Assembly (NCBI GenBank): GCA_007121555.1
Contig: SKKH01000219.1
Coordinates: 1 to 39,881, forward strand
From: Gemmatimonadota bacterium
GTDB lineage: Bacteria > Gemmatimonadota > Gemmatimonadetes > Longimicrobiales > Gaopeijiaceae
Reading direction: 5' to 3'
Length of the DNA stretch: 39,881 nt
Part shown: piece by piece, positions 9,039-16,507 of the stretch
How positions within the stretch are numbered: the stretch's first letter is position 1
Layout of the letters: each line of letters begins with the position of its first letter
Made by a program: the position numbers and the translations under genes
Notes under the pieces: model-generated
The model's input: only the letters and a program-made list of their open reading frames with translations
Told to the model about the DNA's origin: nothing
The model's database searches: none

Positions 9039-11524
9039 TGCTCGGCGAGGGCCCGATCGATCCGGACCAGCACGTCCTCCAGATGAATCCGGGTCATGGA
9101 GTCGGCCGCCTGACCCAACCCGGCCTCCACCTCACCCCGCAGGTTACGAAGCTGATGGCGCACGATGGCTCTCATGTCCGAGTGGTCCACGTGGAGCTCT
9201 GCGTTCAGGGGCGGATCGTCATCCCGGCTCACCCGGGAGTTCCCCGAATCCGGGGGCCGGAGGTAGTCGGTCTCGGCCTCATGCATCATCCAGTGGAGTC
9301 GGTCCACATAGACCCGCTGGAGGTTCCGCCGGAAGGGGTCGATGGCCCTGCCCTGATCCAGCTCCTTCCAGAGGCTGGCCCGAAGGTCGTCCATCATCTC
9401 CACCGCTCCGTAGGCTTCGTCACCCAGGAAGTACTCCTGCTCCAGCATCCGGGCCAGGCGGTTCGGCTGGACGAAGCGCTCCATGGCCTGGTGGTGATAG
9501 GCCCGGATCCGCTCCAGGGCTCCGGCGTGTTCCACCAGTCTGAGAAGGTCCTTGTCCAGGAGCCACTCGGGGGTCTCCCAGGCATGTTCATCGAGCCAGT
9601 CCATGGCCCGGAGCTGGTGGTCGCGGTCCACCGTGGTGTAGACGGGCCCCTCCTCCCCGTAGCGCTTGAGGTGAGTGTAGACGCCGCCCACGTAGACCGA
9701 GGCATGCTGGATGTATCGGGCCCACTGGGTGATGAACTGCATGTAGTGGGCTTCCAGTTCGGAGTAGTCCTCCCCCCATGTGCTGACCCGCTCCACCATG
9801 TTGGGCATGACCCGCTTCAGGTTGGCAAGCCCGTACTCCGACGACTTCACCAGGTCGTCGCCCATGGCCTCGGTCATGCGCTGGGGGTCCCACTCCTCGT
9901 ACCAGATGTACTGCCCTTCGAGGAAGCGGAAGTGGCGATGCTCGGCCCGTTCCATGACCATCTCGTTGAGCGTGGCCCACTCTTCGTCGGGACCGTCGTA
10001 CTCGGGGAAGTACGTGTGTCCCCACTCCACCGCCCACATGTCGGCCAGCCCCACCCGGCGTCGCTCGATCTCCGGGATGTCGTCGCCGGGCTGCGCCACG
10101 TAGTTGAACCGCGTACGGCCCACTACCGAGGCCGCGTGACCCATCTCCTCGATGAACGCGGCGGAGCGGAGCGAGTCGGTGGGGTGGGCCACGTTCCCCA
10201 TCTGGTTGTGCGGCAGACCCACGACGTGGGCGATCTCATGGGAGACCACGTAGCGGAGGGCTTCTCCCATCATGTCCGTGGGCATCTCATCGCCCCGGAG
10301 ATCCTCGTCCCGCCCTCCGAGCTGGGACAGGATCCACCACCGGAGACGCTCGGGGAGGCCGTGGAACATGTTGATGTGTCCCCGAAGGAGCTGGCCCGAG
10401 CGGGGGTCCCATGCGCCACCTCCGGCATTGGCCGACCGCACCGGGGTGGCCACGTAGCGCACCACCGAGTATCGGGCATCCTCGAGGCTGAAGTCCGGAT
10501 CCTCCTCCGGTGTGGGGGCGACCCTCACCTCGATGGCGTTCCGGAACCCGGCCTGCTCGTAGGCCTCGTTCCACTCCAGTAGACCCTCCTTGAAGTAGGG
10601 GATCCACTCTTCCGGGGTCGCCGGGTCGATGTACCAGACCCAGGGCTCCACCGGCTCCACGAGCTCGCCCCGCTGGTAGGCCTCGATGTCGCTGGGCTCG
10701 AGCCAGTAGCGCCGGGTGTACTCCACCCGCTTCACACCCTGGTGGTCCTGGCTGTAGTCCATCTGGGCGATGCCCCGGAGCCCGACCCGCTCATCGAACC
10801 AGCGCCGCGGCATGGGCTCCTCCGGGAGGAGGATCATGGAGTGGTTCAGCTTGGCCGAGATCGACTGACCCCGGGCGCTGGAGGGGGGGTCGTCGGCCGC
10901 GTACGTGAGGATGGCCCGGATCTCGACGTTGATGGGGAAGGTCCGGGCGGACACGAGCTCGCTTCGGTCCCGGTCCAGCCCCCGAGCCCCGAAAGCCCGC
11001 TTCTGGTTCGCGCCCATCTCGAAGATGTCCGCGCCGCCCAGATAGAGGTCCGAGGCGTCGATGACGCTCGAGCCCGACCCTCGAGCCTCGATGTCGAAGC
11101 TCGCGAGGATCGGGGCGAAGTTGGCTCGCTCCACCGCCATGTAGACGGGCATGTCGGGATCCCCGTCCAGCTCGTAGGAGATGGCGCGAAGTCGAATCCG
11201 GTCCCCCTCCCGTTCCCAGCGGACCACCATCTCGGGACCAGGCTGGGTTCCGTCCAGGGGCAGACCGTGCTGTGTCGACGCGTACCGGCTCATGAGGAGC
11301 ATGTCCCGGCCCAGCATCTCGTCGGGAATCTCGAAGAGGAGTTGATCGCCCACCCGGTGGAGGTCGAAGAGACCCTCCTCGGTCTCCGCTTCGGAGGTCA
11401 CCACCTGGCTGTAGCCGGTCTGGCCATGGAGCTGCGCGGGCCAGGTCCACGCCAGCAGCAAGAGGAGTGGGAGGATCATGGCAGTTAGGGGACTGGAGAG
11501 GGCGTTTCCGGGGATCGGGCGCAT
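9035..11524 (-). CDS. Exported zinc metalloprotease, DUF5117/DUF4953 type
   Basis: An 829-aa secreted protease. A Sec signal peptide (MILPLLLLLAWTWPAQLHGQ) is followed by a DUF5117-like region, then a metzincin-like catalytic region of the DUF4953 type. The zinc site HEIAHVVGLPHN gives H429, E430, H433 and H439, so the motif is intact. The C-terminal half is rich in aromatic and acidic residues and helical. This family is common in Bacteroidota and Gemmatimonadota; its substrates are unknown. The start was set at ATG 11524 because AGGA lies 5 nt upstream and the signal peptide begins here; the reading frame stays open further upstream without protein-like content. The gene forms an operon with the downstream envelope gene through a 4-nt GTGA overlap and is divergent from the secreted protein at 11814. 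Confidence 0.9.
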   Translation of the reverse strand: MRPIPGNALSSPLTAMILPLLLLLAWTWPAQLHGQTGYSQVVTSEAETEEGLFDLHRVGDQLLFEIPDEMLGRDMLLMSRYASTQHGLPLDGTQPGPEMVVRWEREGDRIRLRAISYELDGDPDMPVYMAVERANFAPILASFDIEARGSGSSVIDASDLYLGGADIFEMGANQKRAFGARGLDRDRSELVSARTFPINVEIRAILTYAADDPPSSARGQSISAKLNHSMILLPEEPMPRRWFDERVGLRGIAQMDYSQDHQGVKRVEYTRRYWLEPSDIEAYQRGELVEPVEPWVWYIDPATPEEWIPYFKEGLLEWNEAYEQAGFRNAIEVRVAPTPEEDPDFSLEDARYSVVRYVATPVRSANAGGGAWDPRSGQLLRGHINMFHGLPERLRWWILSQLGGRDEDLRGDEMPTDMMGEALRYVVSHEIAHVVGLPHNQMGNVAHPTDSLRSAAFIEEMGHAASVVGRTRFNYVAQPGDDIPEIERRRVGLADMWAVEWGHTYFPEYDGPDEEWATLNEMVMERAEHRHFRFLEGQYIWYEEWDPQRMTEAMGDDLVKSSEYGLANLKRVMPNMVERVSTWGEDYSELEAHYMQFITQWARYIQHASVYVGGVYTHLKRYGEEGPVYTTVDRDHQLRAMDWLDEHAWETPEWLLDKDLLRLVEHAGALERIRAYHHQAMERFVQPNRLARMLEQEYFLGDEAYGAVEMMDDLRASLWKELDQGRAIDPFRRNLQRVYVDRLHWMMHEAETDYLRPPDSGNSRVSRDDDPPLNAELHVDHSDMRAIVRHQLRNLRGEVEAGLGQAADSMTRIHLEDVLVRIDRALAEQ

Positions 11525-11813
11525 GAGGGTCCTGGGAAATCGGGAGGCGTAGGCAGATCCAATCTTTCTGTTCTTCGTCTGCTTCCAGCCTACGGGACCC
11601 CGGCGAGGCAGGGCAAGGGCAGCACCCCCTGGGGCGGCCTGCCTATTGCAGTGAAGCTCTCGAAGCCTGATGGGGACCCTTCCCGCCCTTCTCGACATAT
11701 CACCCTGGGCGGTGGAATGACCGGTCGACACACAGACCAGATCCCCCGCGGCGTCGATATTTCTCCTCCATGGAGGGAGCGATGCCAGCGAACCCTTTCG
11801 CGGAGCCCATCCG

Positions 11814-12725
11814 ATGAAGCAGGCCCTTGGTTTCAAGCCCTCCGACGGCAGCCCCAGGCCGCCGCGCCGAGCCCTCCTTCTCCCGGCCCTGCTCGTGGCC
11901 CTTGTGCCCATGCTGGCGCCGAGTCCGGTCACGGCGCAGAGCGCCGGGGAGATCCTGACCCGGGCGATGGAGGCCCACCAGGACCGACTCACAGGGGTCG
12001 ACGATCTCGTCATCGAGCAGGAGATCATGGGGTTCAGCGCCATGACCTACATGGTGAAGGAAGAGGTGGACGGGCGCCCGGTGCTTCGGACCCGTTCCAC
12101 CAGCGCCGGCGGAATTCAGACTGGTGCCGGCGAGATGGACCCGGGCGACATCGCAGGTGAGATCTGGGCCGACCCCTGGGGCGTCTACCAGGACGGGATC
12201 GAGCGATGGACCCTGGAGGGAGAGGGATCGGTCGACGGGAGCCCCACCTGGCGCCTTGCACTCACCGACTTCGAGGGACTCGACTGGGACGCCACCGTCC
12301 CGGGGCAGGACGCCCCGTTCGAGCCTCGACGCCTCATGGTGGAACTGGAGAAGGAGCGCCTGGTTCCCCTCGAGCTCCAGATGGAAGGTGAGGTCATGGA
12401 CGGAGGGGAGCTTCGCCCCCTGGCCCTGCAGATGAGCTTCACCGACTACCGGGAGGTGGCGGGGTACCTGCACCCCTTCCTCATGACGATGGAGCTGGAT
12501 CTGGCCGCGGCCGGGGTTTCGGCGGATGACGCCGCCCGGGCTCGCAGTGGACTGGAGGAGCTACAGCGTCAGCTCGAGGACATGCCCGAATCTCAGCGTC
12601 AGATGGTGGAGCAGATGATGGGAGAGCAGCTCCGGGCCTTCGAGGGGATGCTGTCCGGAGAAGGACTCCAGGTCGACCTTCGCGTCACGGACCTCCGGGT
12701 GAACGGCGGCACTCCGGGTCGTTGA
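11814..12725 (+). CDS. Secreted LolA-like protein of unknown function
   Basis: A 303-aa protein with a Sec signal peptide ending in SPVTAQ. The mature N-terminus (AGEILTRAMEAHQDRLTGVDDLVIEQE) is the helix plus first strands typical of LolA/outer-membrane-lipoprotein-sorting-like folds, and the middle is strand-rich (WRLALTDFEGLDW, RLVPLELQMEG). The C-terminus carries a Met/Gln/Glu-rich helical segment (PESQRQMVEQMMGEQLRAF) outside the usual fold, perhaps a coiled coil. A role in binding lipid or another hydrophobic ligand is only suggested by the fold. GGAG lies 8 nt before the ATG. It is divergent from the metalloprotease operon and 172 nt upstream of the first DUF305 gene. Confidence 0.75.
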   Translation: MKQALGFKPSDGSPRPPRRALLLPALLVALVPMLAPSPVTAQSAGEILTRAMEAHQDRLTGVDDLVIEQEIMGFSAMTYMVKEEVDGRPVLRTRSTSAGGIQTGAGEMDPGDIAGEIWADPWGVYQDGIERWTLEGEGSVDGSPTWRLALTDFEGLDWDATVPGQDAPFEPRRLMVELEKERLVPLELQMEGEVMDGGELRPLALQMSFTDYREVAGYLHPFLMTMELDLAAAGVSADDAARARSGLEELQRQLEDMPESQRQMVEQMMGEQLRAFEGMLSGEGLQVDLRVTDLRVNGGTPGR

Positions 12726-12775
12726 CCGACTCCACGGACCGCCTCCGGGCGTCGAAGGAACCACGGAGCTTCGCC

Positions 12776-12816
12776 TTGCGCCCGGCACGCCGCGGGCGTA
12801 TTGATTCTGATCTATT
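12776..12816 (+). promoter_or_regulatory. Possible promoter upstream of the first DUF305 gene
   Basis: An AT-rich patch (12799-12816) in otherwise very GC-rich DNA. A weak match reads TTGCGC at 12776, 17-nt spacing, then TATTGA at 12799; TATTAA nearby is an alternative -10. It is the only obvious low-melting stretch ahead of the DUF305-LVIVD cassette. Confidence 0.25.
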
Positions 12817-12897
12817 AAGCTGATGAAGGGGTCTCAGGGGGTGGAGCTCGAGGTCATGCTCGACTCCGTCTCCCGTGAGCCCCTGGGAGAAACCAGA

Positions 12898-13629
12898 ATG
12901 AACTCACCAATCCCGACCCCCGCACCGTCGTCGCGAATATCCGGCTTCCGGCGCCGCGACCATCGAATGCGGAGCCGAACCGGTCTGGTCGTGCTCGCCC
13001 TCCTGGCCGTCCTCCTGGGTGGGGCTCCCCTCTCGGCGGAGGCTCAGTCCACTCAGCGGAGCGGCAACTTCACCGAAGCCGACGTCCAGTTCATGCAGGA
13101 CATGATCCACCACCACGCCCAGGCCCTGATCCTGGCTCGGATGGTGGCGGATCGTTCGGAGCGGGAGGACCTCAACTACCTGGCCCGGCGAATCGACCGG
13201 AGTCAGGACGACGAGATGCGCTTCATGAGGGACTGGCTGTCGCGCCGTGGCCAGGAGGTTCCCGAGATCGACCTCTATGATCCCCTCGCAGAGGCGGAGG
13301 AGCACGGGCACCACGCCGGACACGGAGATCACGCGGACCATGGGCAGCACGACGCGGCCGGAAGCCATGACCACCATCACGAGATGGCCGGGATGCTCTC
13401 GCCCGAAGAATTGGATGCCCTGGCGGCGGCCGAGGGTGAGGAGTTCGATCGCCTCTTCCTCCAGGGAATGATCTACCATCACGAAGGCGCGCTGGACATG
13501 GTCCGCGATCTGCTGGCGACGCCCCGGGCTGCCCAGGAGGCCGAGCTCTTCGAGTTCGTGTCCCACGTGGACAGCGATCAGCGGATGGAGATCGTTCGCA
13601 TGATCCAGCTGCTCCGCTCCATCGAGTGA
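12898..13629 (+). CDS. Secreted His-rich DUF305 protein, cassette copy 1
   Basis: A 243-aa exported protein of the DUF305 family (ferritin-like helical fold; members such as CopM bind copper). A signal peptide (LVVLALLAVLLGGAPLSAEA) is followed by the first helical motif, MIHHHAQALILARM, a His-rich linker (HGHHAGHGDHADHGQH), then MIYHHEGALDMV and the C-terminal SHVDSDQRMEI motif. The His pairs and the linker strongly suggest binding of Cu, Zn or Ni in the periplasm or outside the cell. I chose ATG 12898 because GGGAGA lies 8 nt upstream; ATG 12967 would give a shorter n-region and is possible. The LVIVD gene follows in the same direction, and the whole pair is repeated downstream, so the two proteins very likely work together. 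Confidence 0.9.
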   Translation: MNSPIPTPAPSSRISGFRRRDHRMRSRTGLVVLALLAVLLGGAPLSAEAQSTQRSGNFTEADVQFMQDMIHHHAQALILARMVADRSEREDLNYLARRIDRSQDDEMRFMRDWLSRRGQEVPEIDLYDPLAEAEEHGHHAGHGDHADHGQHDAAGSHDHHHEMAGMLSPEELDALAAAEGEEFDRLFLQGMIYHHEGALDMVRDLLATPRAAQEAELFEFVSHVDSDQRMEIVRMIQLLRSIE

Positions 13630-13699
13630 CGTAAGTCGGCGTTTCCCGGGCCCTGGTTTCGGGCCCATGTGCACGATTCCCTATAGAACAAGGTCCAGT

Positions 13700-15532
13700 A
13701 TGAGAACCGAAGTAAGAAAACAAACTCTGCGACGGGGGTGGTCAGCCCGAATCGGGGGCGCCGTCCTCCTCTCTGCCGGTCTGCTCTTCACCGCATCCGC
13801 CGCGATGGGTCAGAGCAGCTTCACCCCGGGAGACGACAACGATCCGCGGATCGGTCTGGGCGCTGGCTGGATGGATGCCGAAGAGGCATCCTGGAACATG
13901 ACCCACCTCTCCCTGACCCCGCGGCCCGAGAACTTCCAGGACCCGGACGAGCCCCGGACGGGCGGCGACTACACGAACAGCGACCTGGCCTTTCAGGACG
14001 GGCTCGTGTACGTCGGGAACTACAACGGGTTCAACGTCTACGACGTGACCGACCCACGGAATCCCCAACTCGTGGTCTCCCTCGAGTGCCCAGGCTCCCA
14101 GGGTGACATCTCAGTCTGGGGACATCTCGTCTTCCTCTCGAACCAGCAGCCCCGCGGTCGGCTGGACTGCGGCGATGAGGGAATCGAGGAGGTCGTCTCC
14201 GACGAGCGCTTCCGCGGCGTCCGGATCTTCGACATGAGTGAGCCGTCGAATCCGGTCCAGGTGGCCGCGGTCCAGACCTGCCGGGGCTCCCACACCCACA
14301 CCCTGGTCGAGGACCTGAACGACCCTGAGCACCTCTACGTCTACAACTCGGGCACGAGCGCGTCCCGCCCGGGCGAGGAGATGGAGGGCTGCTCCGACGT
14401 GCGTGACCCCGACGATCCCACGACCTCGTACTGGAGCATCGACGTGATCCGGGTGCCTCTGAGCAATCCGGAGAACGCCGAACTCCTGGACTCCCCCAGG
14501 GTCTTCGCGGACCTGGAGTCGGGTGAGATCGCCGGGCTGTGGGACGGTGGCGACCATGGTGAGGGAACCCAGACGACCCGGGACACCAACCAGTGCCACG
14601 ACATCACCGCCTATCCGGAGATCGGACTGGCCGCCGGCGCCTGCTCGGGGAACGGGATCCTCTTCGACATCACCAACCCGGCCGTACCGCAGCGGATCCA
14701 CGAGGTCATCGACCCCAACTTCGCCTACTGGCACTCCGCGACCTTCAACAACGACGGCACCACCGTCATCTTCACCGACGAGTGGGGCGGCGGCGGCCAG
14801 CCCCGCTGCTTGGACACCGACCTGCCCGAGTGGGGCGCCAACACCTTCTTCACCATCGAGGGTGGACGGATGCGTCATGCCGGGTACTACAAGCTCCCGG
14901 CGCCTCAGACCGAGATGGAGAACTGCGTGGCCCACAACGGCTCGCTGGTTCCGGTCCCCGGTCGGGACATCAAGGTGCAGGCCTGGTACCAGGGTGGGAT
15001 CTCGGTCTTCGACTTCACCGACCCCTCCAACGCCTATGAGATCGCCTTCTTCGACCGCGGTCCGATCAGCGACGAGGAGTACATGTCGGGTGGTCAGTGG
15101 TCGAGCTACTGGATGAACGGATACATTTACGGGTCCGAGATGTCCCGTGGCCTGGACGTCCTGGAGCTCACCCCGTCGGAGCACCTTTCGGAGAACGAGC
15201 TGGCCGCAGCCAAGCTCGTCCACTTCGATGAGTTCAACCCGCAGCACCAGCCCAAGATCATCTGGCCCGCGGACTTCGTCGTAGCTCGGGCCTTCTTCGA
15301 TCAGCTGGAGCGCCACGAGGGGCTGCCGGCGCAGCGCCTCTCCGCCATCGCGTCCGACATGGACCGGGTGGATGCCATGTCCGACGGTGCGGACAAGCGG
15401 AGCGCTCTCTCCGAGCTGGCCACTCAGCTCTGGACCGACGCCCGCCGGATCGACTCCGGAGAGCTTTCCGGTGACGCCGAGCGGGTCCGGCGCCTGGCCG
15501 GCGGCCTCCTGGATGTGGCCACCGCCATGTAA
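13700..15532 (+). CDS. Secreted LVIVD-repeat propeller protein, cassette copy 1
   Basis: A 610-aa exported protein. The signal peptide ends near TASAAMGQ. The body has LVIVD-type repeats forming a beta-propeller, for example LAFQDGLVYVGNYNGFNVYD and ISVFDFTDPSNAYEIAF. Conserved His/Cys clusters (TCRGSHTHTL, NQCHDIT, GACSGNG, NCVAHNGS) are shared with the paralogue at 16508 and could hold metal or disulfides. The last ~110 residues are helical and end in LAGGLLDVATAM. AGG lies 6 nt before ATG 13700, inside an AT-rich leader. The function is not established for any close family member I know; the link to DUF305 suggests a surface metal-binding partner. Confidence 0.85.
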   Translation: MRTEVRKQTLRRGWSARIGGAVLLSAGLLFTASAAMGQSSFTPGDDNDPRIGLGAGWMDAEEASWNMTHLSLTPRPENFQDPDEPRTGGDYTNSDLAFQDGLVYVGNYNGFNVYDVTDPRNPQLVVSLECPGSQGDISVWGHLVFLSNQQPRGRLDCGDEGIEEVVSDERFRGVRIFDMSEPSNPVQVAAVQTCRGSHTHTLVEDLNDPEHLYVYNSGTSASRPGEEMEGCSDVRDPDDPTTSYWSIDVIRVPLSNPENAELLDSPRVFADLESGEIAGLWDGGDHGEGTQTTRDTNQCHDITAYPEIGLAAGACSGNGILFDITNPAVPQRIHEVIDPNFAYWHSATFNNDGTTVIFTDEWGGGGQPRCLDTDLPEWGANTFFTIEGGRMRHAGYYKLPAPQTEMENCVAHNGSLVPVPGRDIKVQAWYQGGISVFDFTDPSNAYEIAFFDRGPISDEEYMSGGQWSSYWMNGYIYGSEMSRGLDVLELTPSEHLSENELAAAKLVHFDEFNPQHQPKIIWPADFVVARAFFDQLERHEGLPAQRLSAIASDMDRVDAMSDGADKRSALSELATQLWTDARRIDSGELSGDAERVRRLAGGLLDVATAM

Positions 15533-15542
15533 CTCCTACCTC

Positions 15543-15557
15543 CGGGGCCCTGCCCCG
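15543..15557. other. Small GC hairpin after LVIVD copy 1
   Basis: CGGGGC and GCCCCG form a 6-bp stem around the loop CCT, 10 nt after the LVIVD stop codon. There is no T-tract. It lies just upstream of a much larger hairpin. Confidence 0.35.
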
Positions 15558-15573
15558 CGAGTCTGACGGATCA

Positions 15574-15617
15574 CGGCCCGTCCGGTCGAGGCGAAGACGC
15601 TTCGGTCGGGCGGGCCG
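15574..15617. repeat. 20-bp inverted repeat in the junction between the two cassettes
   Basis: The arms 15574-15593 and 15598-15617 pair over 20 positions in plus-strand RNA: 16 Watson-Crick pairs and 4 G-U pairs around the AAGA tetraloop. G-U pairing without mismatches favours selection at the RNA level on the plus strand. There is no T-tract. It sits in the 195-nt gap separating cassette 1 from cassette 2 and may end or stabilise the first transcript. Confidence 0.6.
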
Positions 15618-15727
15618 ATCTCGTAGTGGACCGGGGGGGATCGCTCCGGCTTCCATCGGAGTAGAACCCTCCGGTTGCCGTCGGTCGGCCGGCCGCACGG
15701 ACCTCCACTCGCACCTCCCGAATCGCC

Positions 15728-16471
15728 ATGGTTGAATGCGGTCTCCGACGCTCTCGACAGGTCTCCGGATCCTTGCGTGCCGGTATGACCCTCCTCATGG
15801 CGCTCGCCGTGACCGCGTGCGCCACGACCTCCCCCGACGAGGCCCCGGCCGGAGCCTCGGGACCCTACCAGCCCGGCGCTCCCGGAGAGGCCGGGCAGTC
15901 GCTGTCGTCCCAGGGACCGGGAGCCCTCGGGCTGCTGCCCCACACCGAGGACGACGTCGAGTTCATGCGCATGATGATCGTCCACCACGCCCAGGCCCTC
16001 GAGATGGTCGCCCTGGTGCCGGACCGCAGCGCCCGGTCCGACGTCCAGAGCCTGGCTCGGCGGATCCGGGCCTCCCAGGCCGACGAGATCGCACTCATGA
16101 GTCGCTGGCTCGAGCGCAGGGATGAGGCGGCTCCCCACGTCGAGCTGTCGACGGGCCGGGTCGTCCAGGACACCGGCGACCACGCCCATCATGCTCACCA
16201 CGACGATCACCACGGGCACGAGGCCATGGCAGGCATGCTGTCACCTGCTCAGATGGACGAGCTCGCCGCAGCCAGCGGGGAGGAGTTCGACCGCCTCTTC
16301 CTGGAGTTCATGATCTACCACCACGAAGGGGCCATCCAGATGGTCCACGACCTCTTTCGCTCTCCGGCCGGGGGTCAGGATGGCGAGATGTTCGGTTTCG
16401 CAAGCCATGTCGAGTCGGACCAGCGCATCGAGATCGACCGGATGCGAAGCATGCTGGCCACCGGCTCCTGA
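15728..16471 (+). CDS. His-rich DUF305 lipoprotein, cassette copy 2
   Basis: A 247-aa paralogue of the protein at 12898. Here the N-terminus ends in the lipobox VTAC, so the mature protein is predicted to be lipid-anchored, unlike copy 1, which looks soluble. The same ordered motifs appear: MIVHHAQALEMV, a His-rich linker (DHAHHAHHDDHHGHE), MIYHHEGAIQMV and SHVESDQRIEI. Metal binding, probably copper, is inferred from the His content and family. No good ribosome binding site precedes ATG 15728; ATG 15785 would leave an unusually short signal. The LVIVD paralogue follows 36 nt later, close enough for one transcript. Confidence 0.9.
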   Translation: MVECGLRRSRQVSGSLRAGMTLLMALAVTACATTSPDEAPAGASGPYQPGAPGEAGQSLSSQGPGALGLLPHTEDDVEFMRMMIVHHAQALEMVALVPDRSARSDVQSLARRIRASQADEIALMSRWLERRDEAAPHVELSTGRVVQDTGDHAHHAHHDDHHGHEAMAGMLSPAQMDELAAASGEEFDRLFLEFMIYHHEGAIQMVHDLFRSPAGGQDGEMFGFASHVESDQRIEIDRMRSMLATGS

Positions 16472-16507
16472 CCGCACGACCACCCACACTCTTCCACGAG
16501 GCAGAGA

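Noticed and set aside
9083-10582. Plus-strand open frame of 499 codons
   Set aside because: Entirely antisense to the HEXXH metalloprotease, with no recognisable domain or signal.
11525-12043. N-terminal extension of the metalloprotease
   Set aside because: It overlaps the divergent LolA-like gene, and a signal peptide with a ribosome binding site starts at 11524.
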